Below the pieces are notes generated by a model. That model was given only the letters and a program-made list of their open reading frames with translations, was not told the DNA's origin and ran no database searches. DNA of 10,965 nt from positions 1-10,965 of the forward strand of contig VFZQ01000101.1 of the NCBI GenBank assembly GCA_016871135.1, in the 5' to 3' direction. Position 1 is the stretch's first letter, and the number at the start of each line of letters is the position of its first letter. Source of the DNA: Acidobacteriota bacterium. GTDB taxonomy: Bacteria; Acidobacteriota; Terriglobia; Bryobacterales; Bryobacteraceae. A program made the translations under genes and the position numbers. Shown here one piece after another: positions 1 through 5,627 of the stretch.

Positions 1-1364
1 TCGAAGTTCGCGTTCAGCTCCTTTTCCGCGATCAGCCCGCGGCCGGCCGCAACGTTGCTGGCGTCGTAGTCCCGCAGGAAAACGTGATCCGCTTTGACGT
101 TGGCGACGGCGTCGAGGACATAGCGGCCATGGCCCGCGGCGATGTCGACGATCTTCACTTTGCGGCCTTCGCGACGCAGAGCGGCGGCCGTCTCGGCGAT
201 GGACGCTTCGACGTGTTGTTTGCGTATTCGAATCCCGCGCCAGCCGATGGCTTCGAGATAACTCTTGTCGACGAGTTTGCCGATTGGCGTGATGCCCGAG
301 GGCTTGTTTCGATAAACGTAATCGAGTGTCGCGCCTGAATCGAAGCCCGTCGCGAGTCCGAGCCGAATGCCTTCCGACAGGCGCCCGCCCGTCTTCATCG
401 ACAGGCGCTGATTCGCGTACATCCAGGTTCTGGGTGACAGCATGCAGGCGGGCGCCGACATCGCGTCGAACTCCTCTTTCGTGAAGCCACGCTTGTCGGC
501 GTGGCGCAGTGAAACGGCCTCGTAGGGCCTGTCGAATTGGGCAAGGATGAACTTGCGTGCCTGGGCGAGAGGTTTGGCGCGATCTTTCTCGCCGAGCGTG
601 TCGTGGAAGAAGCCGGGGAAGCGGAGGTACTCTTTGTTCGTCGTGCCGAGCCGCTCATAGAAACGGAACTGCGGCGCTTCGTGGACGACCCAGTCCGAAC
701 CGGAGACGAGTAGTTGCGTGGGGACGGTGATCGCCGCGGCGTCGTCGATCACGTGATCGGCGGTTTTGTACAAGCCGAGCAGGACGCGGGCCGAGATTGG
801 GCGCTTAATGAGCGGATCGGTCTTGTAGGACTCGGCCCGCGTTTCATCGTGCGTCAACATTCCCGGTCGCACGTAGCTGTTGACGAAGAAGTCGCCGTAG
901 ACTTTGTGCCAGAGCGCCAATGACGGCTTGGCGAACGGGACGAACAGTTTGACCTGAAATGCGGGCGAGGCGAGGACCTGGCAGCGAATTTGTGGCGCAT
1001 AATCGTGCGCCCATGCCGCGGCGATTACGGCGCCGACGCTTTGCGCGACGATGGCGATGTTGGTTGTGGGGATTTCGTAAGAAGCCTCGATGTGCCGCAC
1101 GAACTGGTCAAGATCGGCCGAGAACGTGGCCATGGTAACGTTGCCGTCCTGCACGCCTTCGCTGCGGCCGTGGGCACGGGCGTCCCAGGCGAAGAGGGAG
1201 AACTCCGGCAGATTGATTTCATCGGGGATGTGAGCCATACGTCCGGAGTGCTCGTGTCCTCGGTGGAGAAGAACGACCGCGTTCGGACCAGTACCGGGCC
1301 AGTAGCGGTAGAACAGAGTCACGCCGTCTTTTGTTTGAAACGATTTCTCAATAATTTGTCGCAT
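1..1364 (-). CDS. ynbC: Bifunctional alpha/beta hydrolase / class I SAM-dependent methyltransferase (YnbC-like), 3' end outside window
   Basis: Translating the minus strand from the ATG at 1364 gives 454 uninterrupted codons running off the left edge. Residues 1-280 are an alpha/beta hydrolase like the monoacylglycerol lipase/lysophospholipase group: an LLHRGHEHSGR oxyanion-hole segment (32-42), nucleophile elbow AQSVG with Ser109, a likely acid Asp224 in SGSDWVV, and a likely base His254 in FFHDTLGE. The elbow has Ala instead of the first Gly of GxSxG. After a linker, residues 365-454 start a Rossmann methyltransferase with SAM motif I at VDIAAGHGRY (406-415) and an acidic segment DYD (432-434). 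This hydrolase-methyltransferase order is that of E. coli YnbC (about 585 residues), so roughly 130 residues are probably missing. The start lies 4 bases after the stop of the CDP-alcohol phosphatidyltransferase gene, which implies one operon. Substrate is unknown; a lipid or lysolipid is the natural inference. The gene symbol denotes resemblance recalled from memory, not proven orthology. Confidence 0.85.
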   Translation of the reverse strand, partial: MRQIIEKSFQTKDGVTLFYRYWPGTGPNAVVLLHRGHEHSGRMAHIPDEINLPEFSLFAWDARAHGRSEGVQDGNVTMATFSADLDQFVRHIEASYEIPTTNIAIVAQSVGAVIAAAWAHDYAPQIRCQVLASPAFQVKLFVPFAKPSLALWHKVYGDFFVNSYVRPGMLTHDETRAESYKTDPLIKRPISARVLLGLYKTADHVIDDAAAITVPTQLLVSGSDWVVHEAPQFRFYERLGTTNKEYLRFPGFFHDTLGEKDRAKPLAQARKFILAQFDRPYEAVSLRHADKRGFTKEEFDAMSAPACMLSPRTWMYANQRLSMKTGGRLSEGIRLGLATGFDSGATLDYVYRNKPSGITPIGKLVDKSYLEAIGWRGIRIRKQHVEASIAETAAALRREGRKVKIVDIAAGHGRYVLDAVANVKADHVFLRDYDASNVAAGRGLIAEKELNANF

Positions 1365-1368
1365 TGCC

Positions 1369-1950
1369 TTAACTCAGTGCGCACCGAACGCGGTTGACGA
1401 CCGTCACCGCGCAAAGCAACGCCGTCAATTTTGGTATCGCCTGTTCCAGTTCCGGCCGCAAGTGCCACCCGAGCGCGTAAATAGCCGCCAAGGTTCCAAA
1501 CGCCAGCGCTCGGTCACTTTTTCCGAATGGCCCATCATAGCGCCGTTGGCCCGCGGCTAAAACGCAGGACAAGCCGGCGAGCTCGGTTAGCGCGGCCAGA
1601 AATATTGTCGCCGCTATCCACCAGGGATCGAGAAACAGAAACGGATAAAGAAGGGCGGCGTCACTGATCACGTCGGTGAGTTCGTTTAACATTGCGCCGA
1701 GCGGGGTTTGTTGGTCGTGCTCACGGGCTAGCATGCCGTCGATTGCGTTCAACGCCATCCTTACGAACAAGACCACCGGCAGAATCCACCAGACGCGGGG
1801 TTCTTGTGAGGCTCGATAACCCGCGCCAACCGAGAGCAGGCTCGCGGCGATCGTAACTTGATTGGCCGTGACCCCCGCCTTCGCCAGCGAAGCAACCGCG
1901 GGACGCAAAGCGTTTTGAAAAGCCGGCTTCAATTCATAGACGCTGGGCAT
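1369..1950 (-). CDS. ynbA: CDP-alcohol phosphatidyltransferase family membrane protein (YnbA-like)
   Basis: A 193-residue integral membrane protein expected to transfer a phosphatidyl-type group from a CDP-linked lipid to an alcohol, releasing CMP. The family motif D-x2-DG-x2-AR-x8-G-x3-D-x3-D is recognisable at residues 68-93, but two of its four Asp are Asn: NAIDGMLAR (68-76), Gly85, Asn89, Asp93. A further Asp97 follows. Later GPFGKSDR (140-147) is the usual second conserved block. Hydrophobic segments lie at about 32-45, 54-68, 94-107, 111-133 and 148-162. The opening YELKPAFQNALRP and VTAN resemble what I recall of E. coli YnbA (about 200 residues). This is why I start at the ATG at 1950 rather than the in-frame GTG at 2103 or ATGs at 2031/2028, which would add an unrelated N-terminal stretch. 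No clear Shine-Dalgarno precedes 1950, so the longer form is not excluded. It is followed after 4 bases by the YnbC-like gene. Confidence 0.87.
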   Translation of the reverse strand: MPSVYELKPAFQNALRPAVASLAKAGVTANQVTIAASLLSVGAGYRASQEPRVWWILPVVLFVRMALNAIDGMLAREHDQQTPLGAMLNELTDVISDAALLYPFLFLDPWWIAATIFLAALTELAGLSCVLAAGQRRYDGPFGKSDRALAFGTLAAIYALGWHLRPELEQAIPKLTALLCAVTVVNRVRCALS

Positions 1951-2121
1951 TCTATGTAATAGTAGCGGCACCCAGGCGGGAAAGTAGTCAGCTTGGTAGG
2001 TAAACCAGCTGATTTCTCCATTCCCCATCATTAGCAACTCTTCTTTTGCAATGTAGGCACCCGTAGCCGACCGAAGCGAGGAACACGCGCGTGCTGGCTG
2101 CACGACGCATACGATTCGGGG

Positions 2122-3153
2122 CTATTCGAATCTCGACGACGCTCGCAGCGCCTCCAACTTCGCCAGCGCTGCGCCGGAGTCGATCGACCGCGCTGCTATT
2201 TCCATCGCCTCGCGAGCGTCAGCGGCGGCGCCGGCCACAAGCAATCCGGCTGCCGCGTTGAGCAACACAATGTCACGGCGTGGGCCCGGTTCGCGCCGCA
2301 GGACTCGCTCGGCGATGTCGGCATTCTTGATCTTGTCACCGCCGCGCAGATCTGCCAGCGACGCGCGTGGCACGCCGAAGTCGCGAGGCTGCCAGACTTC
2401 CTTTCGGAACGATCCGTCCGCTACTTTCCAGACTGTTGTCGAGCCTGTTGTCGTGATTTCGTCGAGTCCGTCCGAACCGTGCACCAGATATTGCGTGCCT
2501 TCGTTTAACACCGCCAGCGTGCCCGCCATTAGGTCGCCCAGATCCTCGCCCGGCACGCCGATCAACTGCGCCGTCGCCGACGCGGGATTGCAGAGCGGTC
2601 CCATTAGATTCAGAACCGTGCGCACCTTTAATTCCGAACGGATCGGCGCGGCATGTTTCAGCGCTGGATGCAGCAGTCGCGCGAAGAGAAATCCGATCCC
2701 CGCTTCGCGTATGCAAGCGCCCATTCTTTCAGCTGAGATCTCGACCGTTACACCCATAGCTTCGAGAACATCCGCGCTGCCACACAATGACGATGCCGAA
2801 CGGTTGCCGTGTTTGGCCACTTTCACGCCGCAGCCGGCCACGACGAATGCCGCGACGGTCGAAATATTGAACGTGTTTAGACCATCGCCTCCCGTGCCGC
2901 AAGTGTCGAGTGACGGACCCGGTCCAGCGTCGACGCGGACCATCGCCTCGCGCATTGCAAGCGCGAAGCCGGTCAACAGTTCGACGGTGGCCAGTCGCGG
3001 AGGGACGGCGGCCAGGAATGCGGCCAAGCGGACCGGAGAGACCGAGCCCGCTAGTATGAGCCGCATTGCCGTCGCGGAGTCGGCTTCAGAAAGGGCCTCG
3101 CCGCGAAATGCGGCCTGAAGAATTGGAAAAAACTGGTCGTCGGAATCGTTCAC
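2122..3153 (-). CDS. trpD: Anthranilate phosphoribosyltransferase
   Basis: Second committed step of tryptophan synthesis: anthranilate plus PRPP gives N-(5'-phosphoribosyl)anthranilate, in the cytoplasm. The 343-residue product matches the usual length of single-domain TrpD. Signatures in order are the PRPP-binding CGTGGD (85-90) followed by TFNIST (94-99), KHGNR (114-118) with SS-x-x-GSADVLE (121-131), a HPALKHAAPIRSELKVRT stretch (162-179), NLMGPLCNPA (182-191), and the Mg-binding acidic pair Asp231-Glu232 in HGSDGLDE. The frame stays open far upstream, antisense to sucC. The start is therefore set at the GTG at 3153, because the following FFPILQAAFRGEALSE (8-23) is where TrpD proteins normally begin. 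No clear Shine-Dalgarno precedes it. No other trp gene is in the window. It diverges from sucC across 24 bases and is upstream of, and co-oriented with, the YnbA-like gene 171 bases away. Confidence 0.95.
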   Translation of the reverse strand: MNDSDDQFFPILQAAFRGEALSEADSATAMRLILAGSVSPVRLAAFLAAVPPRLATVELLTGFALAMREAMVRVDAGPGPSLDTCGTGGDGLNTFNISTVAAFVVAGCGVKVAKHGNRSASSLCGSADVLEAMGVTVEISAERMGACIREAGIGFLFARLLHPALKHAAPIRSELKVRTVLNLMGPLCNPASATAQLIGVPGEDLGDLMAGTLAVLNEGTQYLVHGSDGLDEITTTGSTTVWKVADGSFRKEVWQPRDFGVPRASLADLRGGDKIKNADIAERVLRREPGPRRDIVLLNAAAGLLVAGAAADAREAMEIAARSIDSGAALAKLEALRASSRFE

Positions 3154-3177
3154 GATGCTAGACTGAAAGTTTACCCT

Positions 3178-4335
3178 ATGAAAATCCACGAGTACCAAGG
3201 AAAGGCGGTTTTGGCACGCTTCGGCGTGCCGGTGCCCAAGGGCAAGACCGCTTTCACGGTGCCAGAGGCAGAAGCCGCCGCCAAGGAGTTGGGCGGCTTC
3301 GTTGTCGTTAAGGCACAGATTCACGCCGGCGGCCGCGGCAAAGGCGGCGGCGTCAAGGTTTGCAAGACCGTCGAGGACGCGGTCGAAGCATCGAAGAAGA
3401 TCTTGGGCATGCAACTGGTTACGCACCAGACTGGCCCGCAAGGCCAGAAAGTGCGCCGGTTGCTCGTCGAAGAAGCGCTGCCCATCGAGAAGGAAATGTA
3501 TCTCGGTATCACGCTCGACCGCGCCAGCGGCAAGAACGTGTTCATGGCCTCGTCGGAAGGCGGCATGGAGATCGAAGAGGTCGCCCATCACTCGCCGGAG
3601 AAAATTCTGAAGGAGACGATTGAGCCGGGCGTTGGCCTGCAGCCGTTTCAAGCGCGGAACCTCGCGTTCGGCATCGGCGTACCAGCGGCAAGCGTGAATG
3701 GCGCCGTCAAAGCGATGATCGCGCTGGCGAAGGCTTACGACGAAATCGACGCCTCGCTGGCCGAGATCAATCCGTTCATTCTTTTGAAGGACGGCCGCGT
3801 GATGGCGCTCGACGCCAAGCTGAATCTCGACGACAACGCGCTGTATCGCCACCCCGAGTTCACCGATCTCCACGACCTTGACGAAGAGGATCCGCTTGAG
3901 GTGGAAGCGTCGAAGTTCTCGCTCAACTACATTAAGCTCGACGGCAACATTGCTTGCATGGTCAACGGCGCCGGCCTCGCAATGGCGACGATGGACATTA
4001 TCAAGTACGCCGGCGGCGAACCCGCCAATTTCCTCGACGTAGGCGGCGGCGCCAACGAGGAACAGATCAAGAATGCGTTCCGCATTCTGCTTTCCGATAG
4101 CGCCGTAAAGGCCGTGTTGATCAACATTTTCGGCGGCATTCTGCGCTGCGATGTGCTGGCCACCGGCGTCGTGAACGCCGCTCGCGAATTGGGCATCAAG
4201 CTCCCGGTTGTCATCCGCATGGAAGGCACCAATGTCGAAGAAGGCAAGCGAATTATCCGCGAGTCCGGCTTCAACTTCCAGGTTGCCGAAGGTATGAAGG
4301 ATGCCGCCGAGAAAGTCGTGAGGGCCGCACAATGA
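3178..4335 (+). CDS. sucC: Succinyl-CoA synthetase (ADP/GDP-forming) subunit beta
   Basis: With SucD it interconverts succinyl-CoA plus NDP and Pi with succinate, CoA and NTP, the substrate-level phosphorylation step of the TCA cycle. The 385-residue length fits E. coli SucC (388). It opens with MKIHEYQGKAVLARFGVP. An ATP-grasp domain carries GGRGKGGGVKV (51-61), VFMASSEGGMEIE (121-133), the metal-binding EINPF (196-200) and LDAKLNLDDNALYR (211-224). The C-terminal CoA-ligase domain carries DGNIACMVNGAGLAM (255-269), GGEPANFLDVGGGA (279-292) and NIFGGILRCD (316-325). I cannot decide ATP versus GTP preference from the sequence. It is the first gene of sucC-sucD-ndk; its stop overlaps the sucD start. 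Only a weak ribosome-binding sequence (GAAAG, 3165-3169) precedes the ATG. Confidence 0.98.
   Translation: MKIHEYQGKAVLARFGVPVPKGKTAFTVPEAEAAAKELGGFVVVKAQIHAGGRGKGGGVKVCKTVEDAVEASKKILGMQLVTHQTGPQGQKVRRLLVEEALPIEKEMYLGITLDRASGKNVFMASSEGGMEIEEVAHHSPEKILKETIEPGVGLQPFQARNLAFGIGVPAASVNGAVKAMIALAKAYDEIDASLAEINPFILLKDGRVMALDAKLNLDDNALYRHPEFTDLHDLDEEDPLEVEASKFSLNYIKLDGNIACMVNGAGLAMATMDIIKYAGGEPANFLDVGGGANEEQIKNAFRILLSDSAVKAVLINIFGGILRCDVLATGVVNAARELGIKLPVVIRMEGTNVEEGKRIIRESGFNFQVAEGMKDAAEKVVRAAQ
3213..3230 (+). other. Perfect 7-bp inverted repeat with TTCG loop in the 5' coding region of sucC
   Basis: GGCACGC (3213-3219), TTCG loop, GCGTGCC (3224-3230). In RNA this would be a hairpin closed by C(UUCG)G, one of the most stable tetraloop types, 35 bases into the sucC reading frame. 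Two flanking U-G wobble pairs could extend it. No T-run follows on either strand, so it is not a Rho-independent terminator. It may simply result from the conserved ARFGVPVP codons; any effect on translation or mRNA stability is speculation. Confidence 0.4.
4320..4323 (+). promoter_or_regulatory. Ribosome binding site of sucD
   Basis: GAGG lies 8 bases before the sucD ATG, inside the last codons of sucC. It supports the start at 4332 and hence the ATGA overlap of the two genes. Confidence 0.6.
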
Positions 4336-5204
4336 GCGTACTCGTAAACAAAGACACCCGCCTGATTGTTCAAGGATTCACCGGTGCGCAAGGCACCTTT
4401 CACGCGACGCAGTCGATCAACTATGGAACCAATGTCGTCGGCGGCGTAACCCCCGGCAAAGGCGGGTCGAATCATCTGGACCGACCTGTGTTTGATACCG
4501 TCGCTGGAGCCGTGCGCGAAACCGGTGCGAACGCGACCGTGATTTTCGTCCCGCCGCCGTTTGCGGCCGACGCGATCATGGAAGCCGCCGAAGCCGGCAT
4601 CAAGCTGATCGTCGCGATCACTGAAGGAATTCCGGTGCGCGACATGATCGCCGCCAGCCAGTTTCTGCAGGGGCGCGACTGCCGTCTGATCGGACCCAAC
4701 TGCCCTGGCATCATCACGCCGGGTGAGTGCCGCATCGGCATCATGCCGGGGCACATCCATCTCAAGGGCCACGTCGGCGTCGTGAGCCGCTCGGGCACGC
4801 TGACGTATGAGGCGGTCGGGCAATTGACCTCGCTTGGCATCGGGCAGTCGACCTGCATCGGTATCGGCGGCGATCCGATCATCGGCACCACGCATATCGA
4901 CGCGATCAAGCTATTCAATGAAGACCCCGATACACACGCCATCGTCATGATTGGCGAGATCGGCGGCAACAACGAGGAGATCGCCGCGGCGTATGTGAAG
5001 GAGCACGTGAAGAAGCCGGTCGTCGGTTTCATCGCGGGCCAAACAGCGCCCCCCGGACGCCGCATGGGCCACGCCGGCGCGATCATCGCGGGCGGTTCCG
5101 GCAAAGCGTCGGACAAGATGGCCGCGATGGAAGCGGCCGGAATTACAGTTTGCAGCACACCGGCCGACATCGGCCAAAAAGTGAAGGAAAGACTCAGCAA
5201 CTAA
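4332..5204 (+). CDS. sucD: Succinyl-CoA synthetase subunit alpha
   Basis: The catalytic alpha subunit that carries the phosphohistidine intermediate and binds CoA. The 290 residues match the family length. Visible are the Rossmann CoA-binding loop GFTGAQGTFH (15-24), GGVTPGKGG (37-45), TEGIPVRD (97-104), GPNCPGIITPGECRIGIMPG (121-140), VSRSGTLTYE (151-160), GIGGDPIIGT (177-186), and the active-site GHAGAIIAGGSG (246-257). His247 there corresponds to the phosphorylated His246 of the E. coli enzyme. It starts inside sucC (ATGA, 4332-4335), which favours coupled translation of the two subunits in equal amount, and its stop shares a base with the ndk start. Confidence 0.98.
   Translation: MSVLVNKDTRLIVQGFTGAQGTFHATQSINYGTNVVGGVTPGKGGSNHLDRPVFDTVAGAVRETGANATVIFVPPPFAADAIMEAAEAGIKLIVAITEGIPVRDMIAASQFLQGRDCRLIGPNCPGIITPGECRIGIMPGHIHLKGHVGVVSRSGTLTYEAVGQLTSLGIGQSTCIGIGGDPIIGTTHIDAIKLFNEDPDTHAIVMIGEIGGNNEEIAAAYVKEHVKKPVVGFIAGQTAPPGRRMGHAGAIIAGGSGKASDKMAAMEAAGITVCSTPADIGQKVKERLSN
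5186..5191 (+). promoter_or_regulatory. Ribosome binding site for ndk (GAAGGA-like, inside sucD)
   Basis: A purine-rich GAAGGAAAG stretch lies about 12 bases before the ATG at 5204, within the last codons of sucD. Its distance is slightly long. Together with the TAATG junction it supports the ndk start at 5204 rather than the in-frame ATG at 5150 inside sucD. Confidence 0.45.
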
Positions 5205-5623
5205 TGGCAATCGAACGTACATTTGCAATGATCAAGCCCGACGCGGTCGCGCGTGGTATCACGGGGCAGATCATCTCGATGATTGAAGAAAACGGCTTCC
5301 GCATCGTCGCGATGAAGAAGCACCACATCAGCCAGAAAGAAGCCGAAGGCTTCTATGGCGTTCACCGCGAGCGGCCGTTTTTCGGCAGCCTGGTGAAGTT
5401 CATGACAGAAGGCCCCGCGATTCTGCTGGTGCTCGAACGGGAAGACGCGATCGCGAAGTGGCGCGAAGTGATGGGCGCTACCAATCCGGCCAATGCCGCC
5501 GATGGCACCGTGCGCAAGCGATTCGCCGAGTCGATCGAGCGCAACTGCGCGCATGGTTCCGATGCGGTTGAAACGGCCGCGGTCGAAACGTTGTACTACT
5601 TCTCGCACTCGGATCTTTCGTAG
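5204..5623 (+). CDS. ndk: Nucleoside diphosphate kinase
   Basis: Transfers the gamma phosphate from an NTP, usually ATP, to any NDP through a phosphohistidine, balancing cytoplasmic nucleotide pools. The 139-residue product is standard length. It shows ERTFAMIKPDAVARG (4-18) with Lys11, FYGVHRERPFF (50-60) with Tyr51, GATNPANAADGTVRKRFAES (91-110) with Arg104, and the active-site NCAHGSD (114-120) with His117 as the phosphorylated residue. RKRFAES replaces the more common R-x-D/E-F/Y-A form. The ATG overlaps the sucD stop by one base (TAATG). Sitting with sucCD makes sense, because the NTP formed by succinyl-CoA synthetase can be passed on by Ndk. The stop codon lies 3 bases from the stop of the convergent enolase-superfamily gene. 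Confidence 0.98.
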   Translation: MAIERTFAMIKPDAVARGITGQIISMIEENGFRIVAMKKHHISQKEAEGFYGVHRERPFFGSLVKFMTEGPAILLVLEREDAIAKWREVMGATNPANAADGTVRKRFAESIERNCAHGSDAVETAAVETLYYFSHSDLS

Positions 5624-5627
5624 ATCC
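5611..5627. other. Inverted repeat across the convergent stop codons of ndk and the enolase-superfamily gene
   Basis: GGATCT (5611-5616), a TTCGT loop, AGATCC (5622-5627): a perfect 6-bp stem covering the last codons of ndk and the final base of the opposing gene. It is symmetric for both transcripts and sits where a bidirectional terminator would be expected. Neither strand has a following T-run and the stem is short, so I do not call it an intrinsic terminator. Confidence 0.3.

Noticed and set aside
84..1397. Several short open frames on both strands at the left end.
   Set aside because: All are shadows of the single minus-strand hydrolase-methyltransferase frame, which runs unbroken from 1364 to the edge.
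1951..2103. N-terminal extension of the YnbA-like gene to the GTG at 2103 or ATGs near 2031.
   Set aside because: The extra residues do not resemble the family, whereas the product from 1950 begins as YnbA-type proteins do. Not fully excluded, since no Shine-Dalgarno decides the matter.
2258..3118. A 286-residue plus-strand open frame.
   Set aside because: It is antisense to trpD, has a low-complexity Ser/Arg/Pro-rich composition and no family resemblance.
3124..3164. Promoter-like hexamers for sucC or trpD between and around their starts.
   Set aside because: The matches to -35 and -10 consensus are weak or badly spaced, and the trpD candidate would place the transcription start inside the start codon.
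3154..4332. The trpD reading frame stays open upstream for about 393 more codons, giving an apparent 736-residue protein.
   Set aside because: The upstream part is exactly antisense to sucC, shows no protein family features, and TrpD homology begins only at the GTG at 3153. Long antisense frames are expected from codon usage in GC-rich genes.
3927..5200. Long minus-strand open frames opposite sucC and sucD (for example 3927-4895 and 4472-5200).
   Set aside because: They lie antisense to strongly conserved genes, overlap each other, and their translations have no recognisable domains.
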